NCBI GenBank assembly: GCA_937988695.1
Contig: CALKHM010000128.1
Location: 1-37,738 of the forward strand
Origin: an uncultured Microbacterium sp.
Lineage (GTDB): Bacteria; Actinomycetota; Actinomycetes; Actinomycetales; Microbacteriaceae
Direction of reading: 5' to 3'
Length of the DNA stretch: 37,738 nucleotides
This document shows positions 30,421 to 37,738 of the stretch, piece by piece. The notes beneath the pieces were generated by a model that made no database searches, was not told where the DNA came from, and was given only the letters and a program-made list of their open reading frames with translations. The first letter of the stretch is position 1. Each line of letters starts with the position of its first letter. Both the position numbers and the translations under genes were made by a program.

Positions 30421-32562
30421 TCAGAACCCCGGAATCAGACGCACGATGAGGTCGATGAGCCAGATCCCGGCGAACGGCGCGACGATGCCGCCCACGCCGT
30501 AGACGGCGAGGTTGCGGGCGAGGATGCGAGTAGCCGGCGCCGGACGGTACCGCACACCGCGAAGCGACAGCGGCACGAGCAGGACGATGATGATCGCGTT
30601 GAAGATCACCGCCGACAGCACCGCCGACGCCGGCGAGTGCAGCTGCATGATGTTCAGCGCCGCCAGCCCGGGGAAGACGTCCATGAAGATCGCGGGGATG
30701 ATCGCGAAGTACTTCGCGACGTCGTTCGCGATCGAGAACGTCGTGAGCGCCCCGCGGGTGATCAGCAGCTGCTTTCCGATCGCGACGATGTCGATGAGCT
30801 TGGTGGGATCGGAGTCGAGGTCGACCATGTTGCCGGCCTCCTTCGCGGCCGACGTGCCGGAGTTCATCGCGACGCCGACGTCGGCCTGTGCGAGGGCGGG
30901 CGCGTCGTTCGTGCCGTCGCCGGTCATCGCGACCAGGTTCCCGCCGGACTGCTCGACGCGGATGTAGGCGAGCTTGTCCTCGGGGGTCGCCTCGGCGAGG
31001 TAGTCGTCGACGCCGGCCTCCGCGGCGATCGCTGCGGCGGTCAGCGGGTTGTCCCCGGTGACCATCACGGTACGGATGCCCATCGACCGCAGCTGCCGGA
31101 AGCGTTCGCCGAGCCCTTCCTTGACGACGTCCTTCAGATGGATGACGCCGAGCACGCGGCCGGCTCCCGCGGGGTCCTTGACCGCGACCACCAGCGGGGT
31201 CCCACCGGACTGCGCGATCGTCTGGACCCGCGCGGCCACCGCGGCCAGCACGTCGGGGCCGGCGTGGCCGCCGGCCAGCCAGCCGCCCACGGCTGACCCG
31301 GCCCCCTTGCGGATCTGCGTGCCATCGGCCAGGTCGACGCCCGACATCCGCGTCTGCGCGGTGAACGGCACGACCTCGCTGCCGCTTCCGGCATCCACCC
31401 GCACGCCGTCGGCGCGGGAAAGCTCCACGATCGAGGCGCCCTCCGGCGTGGCGTCGGCCAGAGATGCGAGCGCCGCCGCGCGGGCGAGCTCGGCGGGATC
31501 GGCCTCGCGGGCGGCGAGGAACTCGGTGGCCTGCCGGTTTCCGTAGGTGATCGTCCCGGTCTTGTCCAGCAGCAGCGTGGTGACATCGCCCGCCGCCTCC
31601 ACCGCGCGACCCGACATCGCCAGCACGTTGCGCTGCACGAGCCGGTCCATGCCGGCGATGCCGATGGCAGACAGCAGGGCGCCGATCGTGGTGGGGATCA
31701 GGCACACCAGCAGCGCGACCAGCACCGCGATGCCCACCGGCGACGCATCGAACGACGCCACGGGGTTCAGCGCGAGCACGATGACGACGAACACGATCGA
31801 CAGCGACGCCAGCAGGATGCTCAGCGCGATCTCGTTCGGCGTGCGCTGTCGGGAGGCGCCTTCGACGAGCGCGATCATGCGATCCACGAACGTCTCACCG
31901 GGCTTGGAGGTGATACGCACGACGATGCGGTCGGAGAGCACCCGTGTGCCGCCGGTGACGGCCGAACGGTCGCCGCCGGACTCGCGCACGACCGGGGCAG
32001 ACTCACCGGTGATCGCGGACTCGTCGACGGAGGCGATACCGGCGACGATGTCGCCGTCGCCGGGGACGAGCTCGCCCGCCGAGACCACCACGACGTCGCC
32101 GAGACGCAGCTCGGATGAGGCGACCTCGACGAGGCGGGCGGATGCCGCATCCCGGTCGGCCTCCGGATCGTACTCGTCGACGCGATGCGCGATGGTGGTG
32201 GTGCGGGTCTTGCGCAGAGTGTCGGCCTGCGCCTTGCCACGCCCCTCGGCCACCGCCTCGGCGAGGTTCGCGAACAGGACAGTCAGCCACAGCCAGCCGG
32301 TGATCAGGACGGTGAACGACGCCGGCACCCGCGCTCCCCCCGAACTGCCGGCGCCGCCGAGGAACGGTTCGGCGACCGCGAGCGCGGTGGTCAGCACCGC
32401 CCCGACCCAGACGACGAACATGACCGGATTGTGCCACTGGGCACGGGGGTCGAGCTTGCGGACGGCGCCGGGCAGCGCCTGCCGCACCTGTGCGCCGGTC
32501 AGCGCGCGTCGTGGCCGCGGGAGCAGATGCGCGGCCCCGGGCGCCTCGATGAGTGCGGACAT
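30421..32562 (-). CDS. kdpB: K+-transporting P-type ATPase catalytic subunit KdpB
   Basis: The 713-aa P-type ATPase has the TGES actuator loop (185-188) and the phosphorylation site Asp333 in LLDKTGTITYG. It also has the KGAGSAVGGWLA nucleotide-binding segment, MVTGDNPLTAAAIA and the hinge AMTGDGTNDAPALAQADVGVAM. Membrane helices occur near 50-65, 83-103, 245-300 and at the C-terminus. It hydrolyses ATP to power K+ uptake through KdpA. It starts 1 nt after the kdpA stop. Its N-terminus is slightly longer than in E. coli. Confidence 0.98.
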   Translation of the reverse strand: MSALIEAPGAAHLLPRPRRALTGAQVRQALPGAVRKLDPRAQWHNPVMFVVWVGAVLTTALAVAEPFLGGAGSSGGARVPASFTVLITGWLWLTVLFANLAEAVAEGRGKAQADTLRKTRTTTIAHRVDEYDPEADRDAASARLVEVASSELRLGDVVVVSAGELVPGDGDIVAGIASVDESAITGESAPVVRESGGDRSAVTGGTRVLSDRIVVRITSKPGETFVDRMIALVEGASRQRTPNEIALSILLASLSIVFVVIVLALNPVASFDASPVGIAVLVALLVCLIPTTIGALLSAIGIAGMDRLVQRNVLAMSGRAVEAAGDVTTLLLDKTGTITYGNRQATEFLAAREADPAELARAAALASLADATPEGASIVELSRADGVRVDAGSGSEVVPFTAQTRMSGVDLADGTQIRKGAGSAVGGWLAGGHAGPDVLAAVAARVQTIAQSGGTPLVVAVKDPAGAGRVLGVIHLKDVVKEGLGERFRQLRSMGIRTVMVTGDNPLTAAAIAAEAGVDDYLAEATPEDKLAYIRVEQSGGNLVAMTGDGTNDAPALAQADVGVAMNSGTSAAKEAGNMVDLDSDPTKLIDIVAIGKQLLITRGALTTFSIANDVAKYFAIIPAIFMDVFPGLAALNIMQLHSPASAVLSAVIFNAIIIVLLVPLSLRGVRYRPAPATRILARNLAVYGVGGIVAPFAGIWLIDLIVRLIPGF

Positions 32563-32563
32563 G

Positions 32564-34240
32564 TCACACCAGCCCTTCTGCGAGGGGACCCAGAGCGAGG
32601 AACGGGAAGTAGATGAGCGCCGTGACCAGCACCGCGGTGCCCACCAGGGGGGCGACGAACAGCGGCCGGTGGGTGGGCAGCGTTCCCGCGGTCACCGGCA
32701 CGGCGTCCTGCACGGCGAGTGATCCGGCCAGCGCCAGCACCAGCACGATGGGCACGAAGCGGCCGAGCAGCATGACCGCGCCAAGGGCCGCGTTCAGCCA
32801 CGGAGTGTCCGCGCCCAGTCCCGCGAACGCCGACCCGTTGTTGTTGGCGGCCGAGGTGAACGCGTAGAGCACCTCGCTGACGCCATGCGGGCCGGGATTG
32901 AGGATCGAGGTCTTCGTGACCGAGTCGCGCACCCCGGGGACGGCGAAGCTCAGGGCGGCACCGGTCAGCACGAGAGTGGGGGTGACCAGGATGTACAGGC
33001 TCGCGAGCTTCATCTGCAGCGGCCCGATCTTCTTGCCGAGGTACTCGGGCGTGCGGCCGACCAGGAGCCCCGCCAGGAACACCGCGATCACCGCGATCAC
33101 CAGCATCCCGTACAACCCTGATCCGACCCCGCCCGGCGCGATCTCACCCAGCATCATGTTGATCATCGTCATCATGCCGCCCAGCGGCGTCAGCGAGTCG
33201 TGCATGCCGTCGACGGCACCGGTCGAGGTGAGGGTCGTGGCCGATCCGAAGATCGTCGTCCCGACGATGCCGAACCGTTGTTCTTTGCCTTCCATCGCAG
33301 CTCCGGCGAGCTGAGGCGCAGTGCCCCCTGCTCCGAGTTCGAGCGCGGTGAACGTGACGGTGGATGCCACGAACAGCACCCCCATCGCCGCCAGGATCGC
33401 GTACCCCTGACGCCGGTCGCCGACCATCGTGCCGAACGTGCGCGGCAGCGCGAACGGGATCACCAGCATGAGGAACACCTCGAAGAGGTTCGTCCACGGG
33501 GTCGGGTTCTCGAAAGGGTGCGCGGAGTTCGCGTTGAAGAACCCGCCGCCGTTGGTGCCCAGCAGCTTGATCGCCTCTTCGGAGGCGACCGGTCCGCCGG
33601 GCAGGGCCTGAGTGCCACCGGCGACCGTGGTGATCCCGGTGAAGCCGGCGAAGTTCTGGATGACCCCGCCGGCCAGCAGCACGATCGCGGCCACGACGCA
33701 CAGCGGCAGCAGGATGCGCAGGTTGGCACGCACCAGATCCACCCAGAAGTTGCCGAGCCCGCTGCGCGCACGTCGCGAGGCGAAGCCACGGATGAGCGCG
33801 ACGGCGACCGCCATGCTGACCGCGGCCGAGACGAAGTTCTGTACGGCCAGGCCGCCCATCTGCACGGCGTATCCGACCGACTGCTCGGGCGAGTACGACT
33901 GCCAGTTGGTGTTGCCGACGAAGGATACCGCGGTGTTGAACGCCAGGTCGGGGCTCATCCCCGGCATTCCGAGCGAATACGGCAGCAGCGGCTGCAGGCG
34001 CAGCATCGCGTAGAGCAGCACGAAGCCCACCGCCGAGAACACGATGACCGACGTCAGATACGCACGCCAGGACTGCTGCCGCTCGGGTGCGATCCCCGCG
34101 ACGCGGTAGCACAGCCGCTCGAGCCGCCAGTGGCGTCGACTCGTGAACACGCACGCCATGTAGTCGCCCAGCGGCCGGTACGCCAGCCCGAGGATGACGG
34201 CGACCATGAGCAGGGCCGACGCGGCGAGCAGCCACTCCAT
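32564..34240 (-). CDS. kdpA: K+-transporting ATPase channel-like subunit KdpA
   Basis: The 558-aa integral membrane protein has about ten helices and the selectivity-filter repeats of the superfamily of K+ transporters: SFVGNTNWQSYSPEQ, LLGTNGGGFFNANSAHPFENP and FTSAANNNGSAFAGL. K+ passes through it to a site gated by KdpB. The ATG at 34240 shares one base with the kdpF stop (TGATG). An upstream extension of the open frame is not coding, since it would cross kdpF and the divergent MBL gene. Confidence 0.97.
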   Translation of the reverse strand: MEWLLAASALLMVAVILGLAYRPLGDYMACVFTSRRHWRLERLCYRVAGIAPERQQSWRAYLTSVIVFSAVGFVLLYAMLRLQPLLPYSLGMPGMSPDLAFNTAVSFVGNTNWQSYSPEQSVGYAVQMGGLAVQNFVSAAVSMAVAVALIRGFASRRARSGLGNFWVDLVRANLRILLPLCVVAAIVLLAGGVIQNFAGFTGITTVAGGTQALPGGPVASEEAIKLLGTNGGGFFNANSAHPFENPTPWTNLFEVFLMLVIPFALPRTFGTMVGDRRQGYAILAAMGVLFVASTVTFTALELGAGGTAPQLAGAAMEGKEQRFGIVGTTIFGSATTLTSTGAVDGMHDSLTPLGGMMTMINMMLGEIAPGGVGSGLYGMLVIAVIAVFLAGLLVGRTPEYLGKKIGPLQMKLASLYILVTPTLVLTGAALSFAVPGVRDSVTKTSILNPGPHGVSEVLYAFTSAANNNGSAFAGLGADTPWLNAALGAVMLLGRFVPIVLVLALAGSLAVQDAVPVTAGTLPTHRPLFVAPLVGTAVLVTALIYFPFLALGPLAEGLV

Positions 34241-34329
34241 CAGATGCGGTCGGGTTTGAGCAGGGCGTACGCCAGGTAGACGAGCGATCCGAGGCCGACG
34301 ATGACGGCCACGGCTTCGATGATGCCCAC
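34240..34329 (-). CDS. kdpF: K+-transporting ATPase small subunit KdpF
   Basis: The 29-aa single-helix peptide starts at GTG 34329 and reads GIIEAVAVIVGLGSLVYLAY, ending ALLKPDRI. The LxYLxxALLxPxRF-type ending is typical of KdpF. GAGGGGG lies about 6 nt upstream of the GTG. It stabilises the Kdp complex and is too short for many gene callers. Its stop overlaps the kdpA ATG by one base. Confidence 0.92.
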   Translation of the reverse strand: MGIIEAVAVIVGLGSLVYLAYALLKPDRI

Positions 34330-34358
34330 AACATCCCCCTCGTGAGAACTGCCCGTAG

Positions 34359-34364
34359 AGCATA
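34359..34364 (-). promoter_or_regulatory. Candidate kdpFABCDE -10 element
   Basis: TATGCT on the minus strand lies 30-35 nt upstream of the kdpF GTG, leaving room for a leader with the GAGGGGG Shine-Dalgarno. The KdpE site should lie just upstream (about 34375-34430), but I see no clear AT-rich repeat there, and no c-di-AMP riboswitch-like motif. Confidence 0.45.
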
Positions 34365-34437
34365 GCCCCGCGCCGTCGCGCTGCGCCATCCGCGCCGCCG
34401 GCGAGGCGCAGGTCGGCCGCCCGTACGGCGTCGGCAG

Positions 34438-34471
34438 ATCCTGCCGTGCGCATACCTGCGCGCGGCAGGAT
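34438..34471 (+). promoter_or_regulatory. 15-bp hairpin overlapping the Shine-Dalgarno of the MBL-fold gene
   Basis: ATCCTGCCGTGCGCA (34438-34452) pairs with TGCGCGCGGCAGGAT (34457-34471) across a TACC loop, with a single T-G wobble. The AGGA that would serve as Shine-Dalgarno for the ATG at 34478 lies inside the right arm. It could be a translational control hairpin or, as DNA, a palindromic operator. Confidence 0.6.
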
Positions 34472-34477
34472 GGTGGC

Positions 34478-35236
34478 ATGACGTCGCATCAGACCACCCT
34501 CACCCTCATCGGCGGGCCCACGACGGTGATCGAGTACGCCGGGCTCCGGCTGCTCACCGACCCCACCTTCGACGAGCCTCGCGACTACGTCGGCACGGGA
34601 TTCGCCCTGCACAAGCTCGTCGGTCCCGCGCTCGACCCGACCGCGGTCGGCCCGATCGACGGGGTGCTGCTCTCGCACGACCAGCATCCCGACAACCTCG
34701 ACATCGCCGGACGCGCCTTCCTCGCCGGGGCCGGCACGGTGCTGTCCACTCCCGACGCCGCCGCACGCATCGACGGCGTGACCGGGCTCGAGCCCTGGCA
34801 GACGCACCGGCTCGGCGAGGTCGGGGTCACCGCCGTCCCCGCGCTGCACGGGCCGGAGGGAGCCGAGTCGCAGTCGGGAGCCGTCACCGGCTTCGTGCTG
34901 CGCGCCGCCGGCCGGCCTGTGGTCTACGTGTCGGGCGACAACGCCTCGGTCGAGGTCGTCGCCCGCATCGTCGAGCGGACCGGCACGATCGACATCGCGG
35001 TGCTGTTCGCGGGAGCGGCCAACGTCGGCCGCTTCGGCGATGCCGATCTCACCCTCAACGCACGCACGGCCGTCGAGGCCGCGCGCCTGCTGGGCGACGC
35101 CGTCGTCGTCCCCGTCCACGCCGAGGGATGGCACCACTTCTCCGAGACGCGGGAGCGCCTCGTGCGCGAGTTCGGCTATGCGGGCCTGGGCGATCGGCTG
35201 CGAGTGCCCGTGCACGGCGAACCGCTCGCTCTCTGA
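34478..35236 (+). CDS. MBL-fold metallo-hydrolase, UlaG-like
   Basis: The 252-aa protein has a beta-lactamase-like layout: LTLIGGPTTVIEYAGLRLLTDPTFD at the N-terminus, the metal motif LLSHDQHPDNLD (HxxHxDN rather than the standard HxHxDH), TAVPALHGPEGAE, YVSGDNASVE (the fourth metal Asp region) and VPVHAEGWHHFSE. These match UlaG-like putative hydrolases. The substrate is not indicated. Translation may be controlled by a hairpin covering its Shine-Dalgarno. It is divergent from kdpF. Confidence 0.85.
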   Translation: MTSHQTTLTLIGGPTTVIEYAGLRLLTDPTFDEPRDYVGTGFALHKLVGPALDPTAVGPIDGVLLSHDQHPDNLDIAGRAFLAGAGTVLSTPDAAARIDGVTGLEPWQTHRLGEVGVTAVPALHGPEGAESQSGAVTGFVLRAAGRPVVYVSGDNASVEVVARIVERTGTIDIAVLFAGAANVGRFGDADLTLNARTAVEAARLLGDAVVVPVHAEGWHHFSETRERLVREFGYAGLGDRLRVPVHGEPLAL

Positions 35237-35336
35237 CGGCGGTGCACCAGCCGCGCACACGGCGCCCGCGAGCGACGGATGCGGTGGCCCGTGGCCCGTC
35301 AGGAATCTCCTTGACCGGCGGAGGGTTGTTCCGATC

Positions 35337-36452
35337 GTGAGCGAGATCGAGTTCGGCCTGGACACCTTCGGCGGCGTGACCAACGACGCCGAGGGAAAAC
35401 CGCTGCCGCATCCCCGTGTCATCCGTGACCTCGTCGACGACGCCGTCGTCGCCGATCAGGTCGGCCTCGACTTCTTCGGGGTGGGGGAGCACCACCGCCC
35501 CGACTTCGCGGTCTCCAGCCCTGAGATGGTGCTGGCGGCCATCGCGTCGCGCACCCAGCGGATCCGGCTCGGCTCGGCGGTGACCGTGCTCAGCTCCGAC
35601 GATCCCGTGCGGGTGTTCGAGCGCTTCGCGACGCTGGACGCGGTCTCTGCCGGGCGCGCGGAGATCGTGGCCGGCCGGGGCTCGTTCATCGAGTCGTTCC
35701 CGCTGTTCGGCTACGACCTGCGCGACTACGAAGTGCTGTTCGAAGAGAAGCTCGCGCTGCTGGCGGCGCTGCTGAAGGAGCAGCCGGTCACCTGGGAGGG
35801 CACCACCCGTGCGCCCCTCACCGACCAGCGCGTGTTCCCAACCACCGCCGGCGGGCTGAAGGCATGGGTGGGCGTGGGCGGCAGCCCCGAATCGGTCGTG
35901 CGCACTGCCCGCCACGGATTCGGCCTGTTCCTGGCCATCATCGGCGGGCCACCCGCGCGGTTCGCGCCCTACATCGACCTCTTCGAGCGTGCCCAGGACG
36001 AGCTCGGCGTCGCGCGCCGTCCGGTGGCCGTGCACTCGCCGGGTCTGGTCGCCGACACCGACGAGCAGGCCCGGGCGATCGTGCACGACGGATGGCTGGC
36101 CATGCGCGAGCGGATGGGGCGCGAGCGGGGCTGGCCACCGCCGTCGCCGGGCGACTTCGAGCGCGAGATCGAGACGGGGTCGCTGTATGTGGGCTCGCCC
36201 GAGACCGTCGCCAAGAAGATCGCAGCCACTCTGGGCGTGCTCAAGGTCGAACGGTTCGACTTCAAGTACGACCAGCCGGTGCAGCACGCCGATCAGCTCC
36301 GGTCGATCACGCTGTACGGCGAGAAGGTCGTTCCGATGGTCAAGGATCTGCTGGCCCGACGCGCCCCCGGGGATCGCGTCGTCACGACGACACGCGGACG
36401 CGCGTCTCCCGACCTCTCGGTCGCCTGTGAAACCGGGATCGCCTTCGTGTGA
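35337..36452 (+). CDS. LLM-class (luciferase-like) flavin-dependent oxidoreductase
   Basis: The 371-aa protein is a TIM-barrel flavin monooxygenase-like enzyme: FGLDTFGG, VADQVGLDFFGVGEHHRPDF, IRLGSAVTVLSSDDPVRVFE, GRAEIVAGRGSFIESFPLFG and KAWVGVGGSPESVVRTARHGFG. These resemble the LLM proteins related to bacterial luciferase that use FMN (rather than F420). GTG at 35337 has GGAGGG 11 nt upstream, a long spacing, so the start is moderately certain. About 35 C-terminal residues (from ARRAPGDRVV) extend beyond the usual end and have a low-complexity look. Confidence 0.88.
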   Translation: MSEIEFGLDTFGGVTNDAEGKPLPHPRVIRDLVDDAVVADQVGLDFFGVGEHHRPDFAVSSPEMVLAAIASRTQRIRLGSAVTVLSSDDPVRVFERFATLDAVSAGRAEIVAGRGSFIESFPLFGYDLRDYEVLFEEKLALLAALLKEQPVTWEGTTRAPLTDQRVFPTTAGGLKAWVGVGGSPESVVRTARHGFGLFLAIIGGPPARFAPYIDLFERAQDELGVARRPVAVHSPGLVADTDEQARAIVHDGWLAMRERMGRERGWPPPSPGDFEREIETGSLYVGSPETVAKKIAATLGVLKVERFDFKYDQPVQHADQLRSITLYGEKVVPMVKDLLARRAPGDRVVTTTRGRASPDLSVACETGIAFV

Positions 36453-36543
36453 ACCCTCCTCGCCGGCACGCCGTGGCGGGATGATGCTGTCGGCGGAGCC
36501 CCGACCGGCGAGCCGCCCGACGATCGGATGCCAGGAGGCCGCC

Positions 36544-37017
36544 ATGACACAGACTCCCAACCAGCCGCGTGAGCCGCGGTATCCGGTCGCCCTCGAGGCG
36601 CCTTACTATGGCGCATCGTTCGCCGTGGCGTTCGGGCGCTTCTGGAGGAAGTACGCGACCTTCCGTGGTCGCGCGAGCCGCAGCGAGTACTGGTGGTGGG
36701 AGCTGTTCGGCATCCTTGTGTCACTGGTCATCCTCGCGATCTACATCCCGTCGCTGCTGGCGGCGCGCACAGGTCACGGGCTGCGCCTGGATGCCGGTCT
36801 CATGGTGACCATCGTGCTGGCCGGTGCGTGGTTCATCGCGACGATCGTCCCGACGCTCGCCCTCGCGTGGCGTCGTCTGCACGACACGAATCGCAGCGGC
36901 TGGTTCTGGCTGCTCGGCTTCATCCCCACGATCGGCTGGATCATCATGATCGTGCTCATGGTGCAGCCCACCGACGCGCGCGGTCAGCGATTCGACCGGG
37001 CCGCCGTCCCGGCGTGA
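36544..37017 (+). CDS. DUF805 membrane protein
   Basis: The 157-aa protein has the DUF805 pattern: FGRFWRKYATFRGRASRSEYWWWEL before the first helix, then about three helices with the conserved loop LALAWRRLHDTNRSGWFWLL, and VQPTDARGQRFD at the end. The role of DUF805 proteins is not established. AGGAGG lies 6 nt before the ATG. It appears monocistronic, followed by a relic and then the corA-like gene. Confidence 0.9.
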   Translation: MTQTPNQPREPRYPVALEAPYYGASFAVAFGRFWRKYATFRGRASRSEYWWWELFGILVSLVILAIYIPSLLAARTGHGLRLDAGLMVTIVLAGAWFIATIVPTLALAWRRLHDTNRSGWFWLLGFIPTIGWIIMIVLMVQPTDARGQRFDRAAVPA

Positions 37018-37076
37018 GCGCCACGGCGTGCCGCGCACGTCGGCGACGCCTCGCGGCGGCACGCCGGCGGACGCAG

Positions 37077-37261
37077 CCGAGCCCGCTCCTGGTCTCCAGC
37101 ACCGACTTCAGGCCGCTGACGATGAACGACCAGCCGCGGACGCTCGTGGCCGTCTTCGGCGAGTCCGCGAGGCGATCGTGCACGACGGTGAGCTTGACGA
37201 TGCCGCCATCCTGCGGGTCGATCGCCCAGGTGACACGACTCTCGGGCCCGGCGGGTGACGA
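37077..37261 (-). pseudogene. Remnant of an AHSA1/SRPBCC-domain gene
   Basis: In one minus-strand frame from 37261 the translation reads RVTWAIDPQDGGIVKLTVVH, then DRLADSPKTATSVRGWSFIV and SGLKSVLET. This matches the C-terminal strands and helix of activator-of-Hsp90-like SRPBCC proteins. A TGA at 37264-37262 blocks the frame upstream, and the N-terminal two-thirds of the domain is missing. The frame runs on past the normal end into Arg-rich nonsense. It occupies most of the 293-bp gap between the DUF805 and corA-like genes. Confidence 0.65.
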
Positions 37262-37304
37262 TCAGGCCGGCCTCCACGAAAGGAATTCCCGGTCATCCCG
37301 GATG

Positions 37305-37310
37305 TAGGTT
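37305..37310 (+). promoter_or_regulatory. Predicted leaderless promoter of the corA-like gene
   Basis: TAGGTT is followed by GTGCAC and GTG at 37317. No Shine-Dalgarno precedes the start codon. Confidence 0.55.
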
Positions 37311-37316
37311 GTGCAC

Positions 37317-37738
37317 GTGGAGATCCTCCGAAGCATCGACCGAGATCGGGTCCGCGACCTGCAGCAGCGTGGAGAGCTCTTCTGGCTGGATCTCGTCGAT
37401 CCCGACCCCGACGAGCTGGCGGCGGTCCAGGATCTCGTGACGATCCACCCGCTGGCGCTGCAGGCCTCACGGGAGTTCGGACAGCGCGTGAAGTTCGACA
37501 CGTACGACAAGAGCGCGCTCCTGGTCTGCTACGGGGCGACGTCGAGGCAGGACGGCCGGCCGCGGCTGGTGGAGGTCCACATGCACCTGTCGAAGGACGC
37601 GCTGGTGACCATCACGCGGGAGCCCCTTCCGGCCGTGATCGATGTGCGGCACGCGTTCGCGGAGGGCATCGCGACGAGCCATCCGGTGTATCAGGTGCTG
37701 GAGACGCTGTCGATGAGCCTGCTGAGGTCGCTGGACCG
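37317..37738 (+). CDS. CorA-family divalent cation transporter (3' truncated by window edge)
   Basis: About 140 N-terminal residues are visible, and the frame is open to the window end. ELFWLDLVDPDPDELAAVQD, then IHPLALQASREFGQRVKFDT and the cytoplasmic alpha/beta domain of CorA-type Mg2+ channels follow in order (YGATSRQ, LVEVHMHLSKDALVTITREP). The membrane helices and GMN motif would lie outside the window. The GTG at 37317 is favoured by the TAGGTT hexamer 6 nt upstream; an in-frame GTG at 37311 is the alternative. Confidence 0.85.
   Translation, partial: MEILRSIDRDRVRDLQQRGELFWLDLVDPDPDELAAVQDLVTIHPLALQASREFGQRVKFDTYDKSALLVCYGATSRQDGRPRLVEVHMHLSKDALVTITREPLPAVIDVRHAFAEGIATSHPVYQVLETLSMSLLRSLD

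Noticed and set aside
34330..34477. c-di-AMP (ydaO-type) riboswitch before kdpFABC
   Set aside because: The leader between the candidate -10 and kdpF is only about 25 nt and shows no ydaO-like conserved segments.

Overview
The window is high-GC (about 70%) actinobacterial chromosome. The gene content and order fit Microbacteriaceae, probably Microbacterium or a close relative: an lpqE-carD-ispF-cysS-rlmB block, senX3-regX3 beside gpmA, a GlnR-type regulator, pstSCAB, and kdpFABCDE. Genes are densely packed with many 1-8 bp overlaps. I see no phage, transposase, plasmid or CRISPR signature. This is ordinary core and near-core chromosome with some unusual intergenic elements.

Layout. 1-2.3 kb: the 3' end of a sugar-type ABC ATPase gene and a DUF4032 kinase-like gene, closed by a long palindrome. 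2.3-7.5 kb: an NAD(P)-binding protein, then rlmB, cysS, ispF and carD on the minus strand, with a divergent LpqE-like lipoprotein. ispD is missing from its usual place between carD and ispF. A bipartite 20-bp tandem repeat array fills the space upstream of cysS. 7.5-11.8 kb: regX3-senX3, a PHO-box region, phoU, gpmA and a methyltransferase. 11.8-14.1 kb: ygfZ, a nitrobindin-like protein and two small membrane proteins. 14.2-22.1 kb: a GlnR-like regulator, ppk, a MutT1-like Nudix/phosphatase, PHO boxes and pstSCAB. 22.1-26.1 kb: a PabC-like lyase, a candidate structured RNA, an unknown protein, a VOC protein, an AraC-type regulator, and an NAD(P)-binding protein fused to a degenerate histidine-kinase ATPase domain. 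26.1-26.5 kb: tRNA-Lys(UUU), followed one base later by a HesB-like gene. 26.5-34.3 kb: kdpFABCDE on the minus strand. 34.4-37.7 kb: an MBL-fold hydrolase, a luciferase-like oxidoreductase, a DUF805 protein, an AHSA1/SRPBCC relic and the 5' part of a corA-like gene.

How the genes work together. The region is rich in phosphate and ion homeostasis. SenX3-RegX3, PhoU, PstSCAB and Ppk form a phosphate sensing, uptake and storage set. Direct repeats of GTTCACC at 11-bp pitch upstream of phoU and pstS are good candidate RegX3/PhoP targets. Kdp supplies high-affinity K+ uptake with its own two-component system, and CorA would carry Mg2+.

A recurrent feature is a TAnnnT -10 hexamer placed 6-7 nt before the start codon (cysS, senX3, gpmA, a 37-aa gene, pabC-like, an unknown gene, VOC, araC-like, the fusion gene, corA-like). 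This predicts many leaderless mRNAs. All calls come from reading the sequence and from family knowledge; no database search was run.
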